DNA from: Alphaproteobacteria bacterium
GTDB taxonomy: Bacteria > Myxococcota_A > UBA796 > CAJQPC01
NCBI GenBank assembly: GCA_020632795.1
Contig: JACKEV010000012.1
Span: 186,001-250,000 of the forward strand
DNA length: 64,000 nt
Reading direction: 5' to 3'
Shown: piece after piece, positions 33,999-42,842 of the stretch
Layout of the letters: every line of letters starts with the position of its first letter
Position numbering within the stretch: the stretch's first letter is position 1
The notes under the pieces: generated by a model
What the model saw: only the letters and a program-made list of their open reading frames with translations
Told to the model about the DNA's origin: nothing
Databases searched by the model: none
Position numbers and translations under genes: made by a program

Positions 33999-35995
33999 TG
34001 AGCAAGTTGTTCAGAGAGACAGGTTTCATGGCGCTTGGTCTGATGGGCGTGGGAGTTGCCTTCAGTGGCTGTGCGCCACCCCCGGGTCTGAACGGCCCAC
34101 AGCTCGCCGAGCCGACGGCCGGGACCGGGCCGTGCTTCGAGGTCAACATCACAGACGGGATCGCGGACGCCGCTGAGCTGTCGCTTTTGTTCGACTGCTT
34201 CAACCAGCACGGTGCGTTCGAACCGTTGGCTCCTACGGTCTCGTACCTTGGCACGAGTGAAGTCCTCTCCGATTTCCTGGAGGCGGCGAACTTCGGCTTG
34301 GAAGGATTCGATCTGGCCGCAGGTCTGGAGACGGCGTCGAACCTGCTGAGCGCACCCGAACAACCGCTCTCTGAGGCGTTGTCGATCTATTCCGAGGCAT
34401 ATGATCGGAACCTCATCAGGGCCATTCTCGGCCTGAGCGGGCACTCCAGTGCTGTGTTGTTGGGCTGTGAGGAGTCTCCCGACCCGGCCCGATGCAGTCT
34501 GCCCCGCCTGGGAGCCAGGGTCCTGGACTCGGACGTATTCCAGCGCATCGAGGTCGTCATGGACGCCTTGCCCGACTCCACAGAGAGCTTCCGGGACAGC
34601 GCGGAGCAGCTCCTCGGGGCCATGGAGCAGCTGTCCACAGGAGGTAACCAGCGGGACAACGTCATCGCCGAGGTCGCGGTGTTTCTCTTTGAAGGCGATG
34701 AGCAGGAGCCGTCGCCGCTGATGACCCTGCAGCCTTGGCTGGCCTACCTCTTGACCCTGGATCAAGACGCAGACGGGACGCCGGATCTGCTCCCTGCATT
34801 GACGCCATATCTCGCAGACACCTGGGCGGACGGAAATCTGGCTACGGTCCCCGAGCGACTGCTGAGGCTGTATACCTACAACAGCGACAATCAGTACGTC
34901 GGCTTTGATGGAACAAGTATGTTGGATGAGCTTCTGGTTCAGGCCAACGCGATGTCCAGCGACGCTCAGATGCTGTTTCAGCCTATTGAGGTCAACGGTA
35001 CAGAGTATGTTCCCTTTGATCTTGTGTTGAGCATCTTCGAAAGCTTCTACGAAGAAGGGCGTGGGACCAACCCGGCTTCCTATCACACCGATCGAGAGAA
35101 CATGAAGCTTCGTGTGGACGACGCGGTGAATGATGTATGCCGCGTCGTGGGCTGGAGCGATCCGTTGTGCATACAACTCCAACCGATGGTTGACATCGCG
35201 GGCGCCATCATCGACACCGGGATCGTCTTCACCATCACCCCCATCGCCTATGGCTTCCTCCAGACCGTCGATCTGGACGATATGGTCAACACGGTCCACG
35301 GCAAGCACCTCGACGAGCTGACCACCGACGAGATCCTCGCTGCGTCGGAGTTCGGGCAGGAGCTGTCCACGGCGACCGAGCCCTTCACCCAGGTGAGCCT
35401 GGAACAGGGTCTGCTGGAGGACAGCCTGGAGCTGGTCCCGACCTTCATCTACGTCGATGAATCCGACATCGGGACCTTTGGTTCGTTGACGGAGGCCGGA
35501 GAGCAGCTCCCCCACCTCCTCGCGTGGGCGGTGACTCCTTGGGCTGAGGGGGGACCGGCCGTGGTCCCGCTGCTCGTCCCCGGTGACGTCACCGTCGCGA
35601 TGCTGTCCGATCGCGATCTGGTCAACCACCTCGATTGGATCATGGTCAACCTCCCCGCGTGGGCGCAGGATCCGAACAGCGCATTCTATCTGGACAACCT
35701 TGAGGCCCTCCAACTCAGCTTCGAGGAGAACGTCGTCCAGCAGCAGGAGCTGGATCTGCTCGCCGAGGCTCAAGAGGTGCTGAACAATGAGGCGCTCTGG
35801 ATGTCTGGTTTGAGGCTTGGCGCGGACCAGGGGTTGATGGATCTGCTCACCCCAGGCCCTGATCGCCGCGGCGCTCCCTGGTATCTGTATGACCTCATCG
35901 AACGAGGCGTCCTGGATCGAATCTTCTCCTTCGCGGCCAACGTGATGGACATGATCGACGACTTCCAGGGTAACGACGACAACGAAGAGAGCTGA
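33998..35995 (+). CDS. Large uncharacterised lipoprotein
   Basis: 665 residues with a signal peptide ending in FSGC. The body is mainly helical with many acidic residues and no recognised domain; blocks such as DAVNDVCRVVGWSDPLCIQLQ suggest one disulfide pair. Its ATG overlaps the stop of the MopE-like gene (TGATG), so it is likely a partner in surface assembly. The base composition is lower in GC than the rest of the window and codon use is more relaxed (for example GTTGAT and TTTGAT codons), consistent with a different history or surface-gene drift. Confidence 0.85.
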   Translation: MSKLFRETGFMALGLMGVGVAFSGCAPPPGLNGPQLAEPTAGTGPCFEVNITDGIADAAELSLLFDCFNQHGAFEPLAPTVSYLGTSEVLSDFLEAANFGLEGFDLAAGLETASNLLSAPEQPLSEALSIYSEAYDRNLIRAILGLSGHSSAVLLGCEESPDPARCSLPRLGARVLDSDVFQRIEVVMDALPDSTESFRDSAEQLLGAMEQLSTGGNQRDNVIAEVAVFLFEGDEQEPSPLMTLQPWLAYLLTLDQDADGTPDLLPALTPYLADTWADGNLATVPERLLRLYTYNSDNQYVGFDGTSMLDELLVQANAMSSDAQMLFQPIEVNGTEYVPFDLVLSIFESFYEEGRGTNPASYHTDRENMKLRVDDAVNDVCRVVGWSDPLCIQLQPMVDIAGAIIDTGIVFTITPIAYGFLQTVDLDDMVNTVHGKHLDELTTDEILAASEFGQELSTATEPFTQVSLEQGLLEDSLELVPTFIYVDESDIGTFGSLTEAGEQLPHLLAWAVTPWAEGGPAVVPLLVPGDVTVAMLSDRDLVNHLDWIMVNLPAWAQDPNSAFYLDNLEALQLSFEENVVQQQELDLLAEAQEVLNNEALWMSGLRLGADQGLMDLLTPGPDRRGAPWYLYDLIERGVLDRIFSFAANVMDMIDDFQGNDDNEES

Positions 35996-36029
35996 ACTAC
36001 GCTGCCCTTCTGATTGCGGATTGTATTGA

Positions 36030-37841
36030 ATGACTACGCTGCTGCTGACGCTGCTCACCCTCCCGGCGCACGCCACGGTGCCGGACACATTCGGCATCGG
36101 GCCGGCCAACATCGGACTGGCTGGCGCGGTCACCGCCCGCGCGGATGACCCCTTTGCAGCCTTCTACAACCCCGCTGGGCTGGGGCAGATCGCCCACCCT
36201 ACGGTGTCCGCTGGCGTCATCCGGGGGCAGGCGGCCTTGATGGACTTCCAGGGCATCGTCTATGACACCGACGCTGACGGGCGTCTGGTCGACGACGATG
36301 GCGCTCCGGACTACGGACCGGTGGGTACAGATTATCGGGTGTGGGATCCGGACAACCCCAACCGCTGGTATCTGGACGGCAACCAGTTCGGTATGGCCTT
36401 TCCCTTGCTGGACAAGTGGCTGCGCAGCCAGGATCTCACGGTCTTGAGCAACCTTCGGTTCACCTTCGGGTTGGCGACCTATCTCCCCACGCAGACCACG
36501 CTGCGGATGCAGATGCAGGACCCGTACATGCCGTACTACGTCATGTACCGGAATCGAAACGATCGATTCACTCTGCATCCCGCGCTGGGTATCCACGCCT
36601 TCCGAGGGTTGTACATCGGGGCTGGCGCGCAGATGATGTTTGCGACCAGCCTGCAGCTCCAGCTCTCCAGCTTCACCACGGCCGAGAGCTTTCCCAGCGA
36701 CAGTGAAGAGGGCGGCGATGAGGTCACCGTGCTGGTCACCTCCAACATCGACGACTTCCAGCTGAACCTCGGGCCGGCGTTCTCCCCTACCGCTGGCTTC
36801 CTGTTCAAGCCAGGCGAGCTGGTGGAGTTGGACGGGGCGGCCGGTGACATCCTTGACCACACCGCCCTCGGCGTCTCGTATCGGCATGAATGGAAGACCA
36901 CCACGAACGCCGACGTTCTGGTCTACGCCAACGGCGAGGTCACTTTCGATGACGAGACCCTGCTGCTGTCCAGCTTGCTCTCGGAGCCCATTTCGATTGA
37001 GTTGGCGGACCTGGTCTCGCTCTACAACCCTCCCACCCTGAACATCGGCCTGAAGACCGGGGCGACGCTTGGTGCCGCGAAGCGGGACTCGGTCGACCTG
37101 TCTGTGGACATCGACCAGACGAAGTGGTCGAAGTTCGTAGAGACGACCCCGCCCTACCAGGAGATGGCGGTCGAGGCGTTGACCGGGGCCTCGGTGACCA
37201 TCCGGGTGGGCGATGATTACGGCCCCCCCGAGTTCAAGGATACCTGGGCCTTCCGGGTGGGTGCGTCATGGGATCGGTGCTGGACCCACTGCGCCGACCA
37301 GCATGCCGTCGCGGGCCAGCCCAAGGTCGGCCTGGCGAGCACCGTTCGGCTCGGGTACGCCTACATCCCCAGCCCGGTGCCCGATCAGACCGGGCGCACC
37401 AACTACATGGACAGCGATCGCAACGTGCTGGCCGGCGGCGCGGGGCTCGAGATCCACAACCGGGGTGTGGGGCCTGTTCGGCTGGATGTGGGTGCTCAAC
37501 GACATGCGTTGGCCACCCGAACCGTCAACAAGGATCCCGACACAGTATCCGATACAGACGGCGATGGCATCTTGGACTATCCGCGCGGATATCCTTTGGA
37601 GGGCCGAATCACCAGCGGTGGGTCCATCTGGATGGTGAGCGTCGGGGCTGAGTTGAGGTTCGGCGCACAACCCGGCCAGGAGCGACGTCTGTCCGATCAT
37701 GCAACACCCGCGACCTTGGGTGTGACCGCGCCGGCGGAGCCCGTCGAGCCTGTTGCTGAACCATTGGTGCCAGCCGACGAGGCCACCGGACCCGAGACGG
37801 ATGCTCCAGAGCCAGACAAGATCGAGGAGGAGACCCCATGA
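36030..37841 (+). CDS. FadL/OMPP1-type outer-membrane transport protein
   Basis: 603 residues. A short signal peptide (MTTLLLTLLTLPAHA) is followed by the FadL N-terminal hatch signature (GPANIGLAGAVTARADDPFAAFYNPAGL). The rest is strand-rich, with the aromatic-girdle pattern of an outer-membrane beta-barrel, ending in a strand near SIWMVSVGAELRFG and a Pro/Glu/Ala-rich, probably disordered tail of about 75 residues. FadL proteins pass hydrophobic molecules. The tail is unusual for a barrel C-terminus and may be an interaction module. The next gene overlaps its stop. Confidence 0.9.
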   Translation: MTTLLLTLLTLPAHATVPDTFGIGPANIGLAGAVTARADDPFAAFYNPAGLGQIAHPTVSAGVIRGQAALMDFQGIVYDTDADGRLVDDDGAPDYGPVGTDYRVWDPDNPNRWYLDGNQFGMAFPLLDKWLRSQDLTVLSNLRFTFGLATYLPTQTTLRMQMQDPYMPYYVMYRNRNDRFTLHPALGIHAFRGLYIGAGAQMMFATSLQLQLSSFTTAESFPSDSEEGGDEVTVLVTSNIDDFQLNLGPAFSPTAGFLFKPGELVELDGAAGDILDHTALGVSYRHEWKTTTNADVLVYANGEVTFDDETLLLSSLLSEPISIELADLVSLYNPPTLNIGLKTGATLGAAKRDSVDLSVDIDQTKWSKFVETTPPYQEMAVEALTGASVTIRVGDDYGPPEFKDTWAFRVGASWDRCWTHCADQHAVAGQPKVGLASTVRLGYAYIPSPVPDQTGRTNYMDSDRNVLAGGAGLEIHNRGVGPVRLDVGAQRHALATRTVNKDPDTVSDTDGDGILDYPRGYPLEGRITSGGSIWMVSVGAELRFGAQPGQERRLSDHATPATLGVTAPAEPVEPVAEPLVPADEATGPETDAPEPDKIEEETP

Positions 37842-39238
37842 ACAGTCAGAGCACGACGCTCACGATATTCTTGTTTCTGTCAGGTGGGCTTGTGGCCTGC
37901 ACCAACGGTGACAAGGACACCGATGGCGATGACAGCGGATTTGAGCTGCCTTGTAGTGACGCCCAGGCCACTCTGGAGATACCTGCAGGGACGCAGTCCG
38001 GAGATGTTCCTCTGACAGTCACCTTGGCGCACCCGGACAGTGATACGGCGCGGATAGAGGTGAAGGTCGCCCTCGCGGGCAGCGATCAGTTCGATGAAGC
38101 GACGGTGACCGGCGAGCTGTCAGAGTTGGCCACCTCACCCGAGGGGACCACCTACACCCTCACCTGGGACTCCGTCGCGGATCTCGGCTACACCGACGAC
38201 GACGCGGTCACGCTGAAGCTCCTGACCTTCTCTACCTGTGGGGCCTGGGAGAAGGTGGAGCTGCCAGGCGTCTCCATCCACAATGAGGAGGAGATCGCGC
38301 CCACCTGCGCCATCGACATCACGACGCCTGCTGAGGTGCAGGAGGGGGAGGTCGTCGTCGAGTTCGTGCTGTCTCACGAGGAGAGCCCGGAGGTCTCCCT
38401 GCAGGCGCGCTACTCGACGGATGGGAGCAACTTCTCGACAGCGACCATCCTGACGACGGACTGCGACGGGGATGGAGATGCTGACGGCCTGCAGGATCTG
38501 GCCACTTCCCCGGAAGGGACGACCCACTGTCTGACCTGGGACAGCGAGGCCAACGTCGGCGACGACGAGTCCGTCATCGTCCAACTCGGCTGCTTCTACG
38601 GCGGCAACGAAGAGGCTACCGCACAGACCGACGCCTTCGACCTCCACAATGACCCGACCCCGGATCCGGGGGAGGTGATCATCACGGAGATCATGGCCGG
38701 ACCATCGACGCCGAGCGGTCAGTACATCGAACTGTACAGCCTGGCCGGGCACACCCTCGATTTCAACGATCTGGAGATCCGCCGCTGGGACTGGGGCGAT
38801 GATCCGGACAGCGACCCGTCCGCTTCGTCCTATCCCATCCAGGACTCGTCCGGGACGCTGCTCGTCGCTCCCGGTTCGTATGCGATCTTCGCCGAGTCGT
38901 CCGACGAGCGTCTCAATGGCTGCGTGGATGTGGACGAGGACTGGGGCAACCAATTCGTGTTGAATGACGACTCAGTGTTCAGGATCATGCTCTCTGGAGG
39001 AGATGATCAGAGCGAGAGCGACGACACGGTCCTCGGGACGATCTCGATGCTGTTGGATGACGGTTGGATTCTGCGAAACCGCCGATCCCTGAGCCTCGAT
39101 CCCTCCGCGTTGAACGCCGTCGATTGGACCGACCAGTCCAACTGGTGCAACGCCTCCAGCACCATCCCCTCCTGCCCCGACTACCCCGACCAGACCGACC
39201 TCGGCACGCCGGGTGCGGAGAACGACACCTGCAACTAG
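37838..39238 (+). CDS. Lamin-tail-domain (LTD) lipoprotein
   Basis: 466 residues with a lipobox (SGGLVAC) and an acidic, D/G/T-rich linker. Two repeated beta-sandwich blocks follow (EGTTYTLTWDSVADLGYTDDDAV and EGTTHCLTWDSEANVGDDESV), then a C-terminal LTD domain with the signature GEVIITEIMAGPSTPSGQYIELYSLAG, APGSYAIFAESSDE and WCNASS. Such domains occur in surface proteins of Myxococcota and Bacteroidetes and may bind carbohydrates or other proteins. Start overlaps the FadL-like stop (ATGA), so it is in the same operon. Confidence 0.88.
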   Translation: MNSQSTTLTIFLFLSGGLVACTNGDKDTDGDDSGFELPCSDAQATLEIPAGTQSGDVPLTVTLAHPDSDTARIEVKVALAGSDQFDEATVTGELSELATSPEGTTYTLTWDSVADLGYTDDDAVTLKLLTFSTCGAWEKVELPGVSIHNEEEIAPTCAIDITTPAEVQEGEVVVEFVLSHEESPEVSLQARYSTDGSNFSTATILTTDCDGDGDADGLQDLATSPEGTTHCLTWDSEANVGDDESVIVQLGCFYGGNEEATAQTDAFDLHNDPTPDPGEVIITEIMAGPSTPSGQYIELYSLAGHTLDFNDLEIRRWDWGDDPDSDPSASSYPIQDSSGTLLVAPGSYAIFAESSDERLNGCVDVDEDWGNQFVLNDDSVFRIMLSGGDDQSESDDTVLGTISMLLDDGWILRNRRSLSLDPSALNAVDWTDQSNWCNASSTIPSCPDYPDQTDLGTPGAENDTCN

Positions 39239-39250
39239 GGAGACCCCACC

Positions 39251-40531
39251 GTGCTGCTGCTCCTCCTCGCCTGCTCCGGCTCCGAGCCTCCGGCCCCGAC
39301 GGCCGACGCCGACTTCCAGAAGCAGCTCCAGGAGCAGCTCATCCTCGCCCAGCCGGGGGCGGTCATCGAGGTCCCGGCGGGCACCTGGCACCTCGACCAG
39401 GGGCTCTCGCTGACCGTCGAGGGGGTCACGATCCGCGGCGCGGGCCCGGACAAGACCATCCTCAACTTCAAGGGCCAGTCCGCCGGCGCCGAGGGCCTGC
39501 TGGTCACCGCCGACGACTTCACCATCGAGGACATCGCCCTGGAGGACACCAGGGGAGACGCCCTCAAGGTCAAGGGCGCCGATGGCGTGACCATCCGGCG
39601 CGTCCGCACCGAGTGGACCCGGGGTCCTCACGAGGAGAACGGCGCCTACGGCATCTATCCCGTACAGTGCAAGCGCGTGCTCATCGAGCACTCCGTGGCC
39701 ATCGGCGCCAGCGACGCGGGCGTCTACGTCGGTCAGTCCGAGCAGATCATCGTGCGCCACAACCGGGCCGAGAACAACGTGGCCGGCATCGAGATCGAGA
39801 ACTCCCGCTTCGCCGACGTGCACGACAACGTCGCCACCCACAACACCGGCGGGATCCTGGTGTTCGACCTACCGGATCTGCCGGTCCAGGGCGGGCGCAA
39901 CACCCGCGTCTTCGACAACGAGGTCGTCTCCAACAACACCGACAACTTCGCCCCCGAAGGCAACATCGTGGGCATCGTGCCCCCCGGCACGGGCATCCTG
40001 GTGTTCGCGAACGATCAGGTCGAGGTGTTCAACAACACCATCCGCGACCACGACACCCTGTCCGTGGCGGTGGCCAGCTACCTCGCCTCGGGCAAGCCCA
40101 TCAACGACCCGAGCTACGACCCCTACCCCGAGGCCATCTACGTCCACGACAACACCATCACCGCGTCCGGGGACGACCCCCGGGGCATGCTGGTCAAGGC
40201 GATGGCCCTGGCCATCGGCAGCCCCTTCCCGGCGATTGTATACGATGGCATCGTGGACGACAAGAAGCTGGGCCCCGACGGCAAGCTGCCCCCGGAGCTT
40301 CGCATCTGCGCCCGCAACAACGGCGGCGCCACCATCGCCAACATCGACGCCGCCCACGACTTCGACAACGTGGACCGCGACCCCGCAAGCTTCGACTGCG
40401 ACCACCCCCCGCTCCAGGAGATCCGGCTGGACGCGGTGGCCGATGCAACGGCCCAGCCGGCGGAGGAGACCGCCGGTGAGACCGATGACGACGGCAACAC
40501 CGAGGGCGAGGTCGCCGAGGGCGCGCCGTGA
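39251..40531 (+). CDS. Parallel beta-helix repeat lipoprotein (TIGR03805-like)
   Basis: 426 residues from GTG 39251; the preceding gene's stop is 13 bases upstream in the same frame, so no longer start exists. The signal is very short (VLLLLLAC), with lipidation Cys8. A right-handed parallel beta-helix follows, with strand-turn repeats (VTIRGAGPDKTILNFKG, VTIRRVRTEWTRG, VLIEHSVAIGASDAGV, IIVRHNRAENNVAGI, EVFNNTIRDHD). It resembles the TIGR03805 family, described as occurring in gene pairs with TIGR03806, the very next gene here. The role is unknown. It ends with an acidic tail overlapping the partner start. Confidence 0.88.
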   Translation: MLLLLLACSGSEPPAPTADADFQKQLQEQLILAQPGAVIEVPAGTWHLDQGLSLTVEGVTIRGAGPDKTILNFKGQSAGAEGLLVTADDFTIEDIALEDTRGDALKVKGADGVTIRRVRTEWTRGPHEENGAYGIYPVQCKRVLIEHSVAIGASDAGVYVGQSEQIIVRHNRAENNVAGIEIENSRFADVHDNVATHNTGGILVFDLPDLPVQGGRNTRVFDNEVVSNNTDNFAPEGNIVGIVPPGTGILVFANDQVEVFNNTIRDHDTLSVAVASYLASGKPINDPSYDPYPEAIYVHDNTITASGDDPRGMLVKAMALAIGSPFPAIVYDGIVDDKKLGPDGKLPPELRICARNNGGATIANIDAAHDFDNVDRDPASFDCDHPPLQEIRLDAVADATAQPAEETAGETDDDGNTEGEVAEGAP

Positions 40532-41598
40532 TCGGCCTCGCTCTGCTTGCTGAGGTTGCTCTGCTCGCTCTGCTCGCGGCCTGCTCGACGCCGCCCGTCC
40601 AGGTCCACGCCCAGCGCCCGTTCCCGGACAAGCTCTCGGCGTGGAACCTGTTCGTGGGTGACATGAGCGTCCTCAAGCCCAATGAGGGCGTGGTCCCGTA
40701 TGGCCTCAACAGCCCTCTGTTCACGGACTACGCCGACAAACTGCGCACGGTCTACGTGCCGCCGGGCCAGCCCGCCGCATACGATCCCGCCGCGCCGTTT
40801 GACTTCCCGGTGGGCAGCGTGCTCACCAAGACCTTCGCCTACGGCGCGCTGGCGCCGGGCGCGGTGGGCGAGGGGACCCGGCTCGTGGAGACCCGCCTGC
40901 TGGTCCACACCGCCGAGGGCTGGGTCGGCCTCCCGTATGTGTGGGATGCGGACCGCAAGGACGCCACCCTGACCCTGGCGGGGGCCACGATCCCGATGAC
41001 GATCCCCACCCCCGCGGGCCCTCGCCAGATCGCCTACGGCGTCCCCAACGCCAACCAGTGCAAGGGCTGCCACGAGTCCCACGGGCGGACGATGTCCCCC
41101 ATCGGCCCCACCGCGCGGAACCTGAACCGGGACGACCCCTACGCCGAGGGCAGCCAGCTCGCCCGCTGGGTGGCGCTGGGCCTGCTGACCGGGGCCCCGG
41201 AGGCCGCCGCGGCCCCCCGCGCGGCGGCCTGGGACGACCCCGCCTCCGGCTCGGTGGACGCCCGCGCCCGCGCCTACCTGGACGTCCACTGCGCCCACTG
41301 CCACAACCCCGACGGCCCCGGCAACACCTCCGGGCTGCTGCTCGGGGCCGACGTGGCCGAGCCCCGGCTGCTGGGCCGCTGCAAGGCCCCCGTGGCGGCG
41401 GGCAAGGCGTCCGGGGGCCTGCGCTACGACGTCGTGCCCGGCGACCCCGACGCCTCCATCCTGGTCCACCGCATGGCCAGCGCCGAGCCGGACGTGATGA
41501 TGCCCGAGCTGGGCCGAAGCCTGGTGCACGAGGAGGGCGTGGCGCTGATCCGGGCGTGGGTCGCGGAGATGGAGGGGGGCTGCGCGGCTCAGCCCTGA
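40528..41598 (+). CDS. Cytochrome-c-like lipoprotein of the HNE_0200/TIGR03806 type
   Basis: 356 residues. A lipobox (LLALLAAC; Cys19) is followed by conserved blocks typical of the family (LSAWNLFVGDM, VPYGLNSPLFTDYADKLR, FDFPVGSVLTKTF, GYRL-like LVETRLLVHTAEGW) and two haem-binding motifs CKGCH (178-182) and CAHCH (255-259). The partner beta-helix gene overlaps its GTG start by four bases. The pair is conserved in many bacteria but has no assigned function; exported redox activity is inferred from the two CxxCH motifs. Confidence 0.9.
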   Translation: MIGLALLAEVALLALLAACSTPPVQVHAQRPFPDKLSAWNLFVGDMSVLKPNEGVVPYGLNSPLFTDYADKLRTVYVPPGQPAAYDPAAPFDFPVGSVLTKTFAYGALAPGAVGEGTRLVETRLLVHTAEGWVGLPYVWDADRKDATLTLAGATIPMTIPTPAGPRQIAYGVPNANQCKGCHESHGRTMSPIGPTARNLNRDDPYAEGSQLARWVALGLLTGAPEAAAAPRAAAWDDPASGSVDARARAYLDVHCAHCHNPDGPGNTSGLLLGADVAEPRLLGRCKAPVAAGKASGGLRYDVVPGDPDASILVHRMASAEPDVMMPELGRSLVHEEGVALIRAWVAEMEGGCAAQP

Positions 41599-42761
41599 CG
41601 CAGCATCTCCAGCAGCCGCGCGGCCCGCTCCGCCCTCGGCCCCTGCCCCTGCGCGATGAAGGTCAGGCCCGGCTCCGCGAAGCGCCCCTCCGCCCGCACG
41701 GCCTCCACGGCCTGCGCGTCGCCCTGGGCGCTGTCCAGGATCTCGTTCAGCCGACCGAGGCGCCCCTCGTCCATCAACTCCAGCCGGCCCACCAGGGTGC
41801 GGACGACCGCGTCGGGCTCGGGCTTGATCCGCAGCGGCAGGTGGGTGTCCGTCTCGTCGGGGGGCAGCACCCAGATCAGCCGCAGGCCCTCGGTGAACCA
41901 GTCGTCCCGCCAGGTCTTCACCATCGCGTGGGCCTCGTCCTGATACAGCCCGGTGTCGACGAGCAGCGCCTCAACCTCCGAGAGCACCTCCGGCAGGGTG
42001 GCGTCCAGCTCGGGGCGCTGTAGCATCAATTCGTCATCCATGATGTCGACGTGCGACAATCCGAGCCGGTCCCCCTGGCGCTCGAAGACCAGCAGGCGCT
42101 CCGGGCGCGGCCCCGGGGCGAGCCAGGCGCGCACCGCGTCGCCCTCCACCACGGCGTCCACCTGGAGGTCGAAGTCTGCGACACCCCGGTAGAACAGGAA
42201 CCGCTCCAGCTCGATCGACGCCGGGCTGATCTTCAGCACGGGGGCGGCGGCGGTCTCCCGGGCCGGGTAGTAGTGGCTCTCCCGGCCGTCATGCCGGAAG
42301 GTCGGGCGCTTGTCCGGGCGGATCTGGAACGCGCCCCAGTCGATGCCTCGGTTGACGTGGTTCGCGTGGGGGTACCACTCGGTCACCTGGCCCTGCGGGA
42401 AGTCGACCTTCACCGAGACCCCCATCGGCCGGTCGCTGTAGAAGTACAGCACCGGGGTCTCCATGCGGATGGGGACCGGGTTGCCCTTGGTCGGCACGGG
42501 CCCGCGGCCCGCGGGGCGGCCGGGTCCGTAGACAAAGAGCGGCAGATCGCTCGGCCCGGAGAGGGGGCGCCAGTCCAGCGCCGCGCCGTCCTGCCCCGCG
42601 ACGGCCGTGAACGTGCCCCACTCGTGGACCACGAAGCCCTGGTCCGCGGCCCAGGCGGTGGGCGGCGGAGAGGCCACGTCCTCCGCGGGGGCGGCGAGGG
42701 GCATCGCCTGGGGGGTTGAGCAGGCCGCGAGGAGGGTGAGGAGGGGGAGGGCGTGTCGCAT
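41589..42761 (-). CDS. Uncharacterised lipoprotein with VVHEWGTFTAVAG motif
   Basis: 390 residues from ATG 42761 (MRHALPLLTLLAAC; lipidation Cys14). The body starts with a conserved-looking FVVHEWGTFTAVAGQDGAALDW block seen in uncharacterised exported proteins of Planctomycetes and Myxococcota, followed by MGVSVKVDFPQGQVTEWYP and HPREX-like PARETAAAPVLKI segments. No catalytic motif is evident. It is convergent with the cytochrome-like gene and overlaps its end by 10 bases. Confidence 0.8.
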   Translation of the reverse strand: MRHALPLLTLLAACSTPQAMPLAAPAEDVASPPPTAWAADQGFVVHEWGTFTAVAGQDGAALDWRPLSGPSDLPLFVYGPGRPAGRGPVPTKGNPVPIRMETPVLYFYSDRPMGVSVKVDFPQGQVTEWYPHANHVNRGIDWGAFQIRPDKRPTFRHDGRESHYYPARETAAAPVLKISPASIELERFLFYRGVADFDLQVDAVVEGDAVRAWLAPGPRPERLLVFERQGDRLGLSHVDIMDDELMLQRPELDATLPEVLSEVEALLVDTGLYQDEAHAMVKTWRDDWFTEGLRLIWVLPPDETDTHLPLRIKPEPDAVVRTLVGRLELMDEGRLGRLNEILDSAQGDAQAVEAVRAEGRFAEPGLTFIAQGQGPRAERAARLLEMLRQG

Positions 42762-42842
42762 CTTCGGCTCCTTGGCTTGTGACAGAGGTCTCCGAGGGCA
42801 CCCCGGCGGGGTGCCGTGTCGCATAAAATCAAGGGCGGGCTG

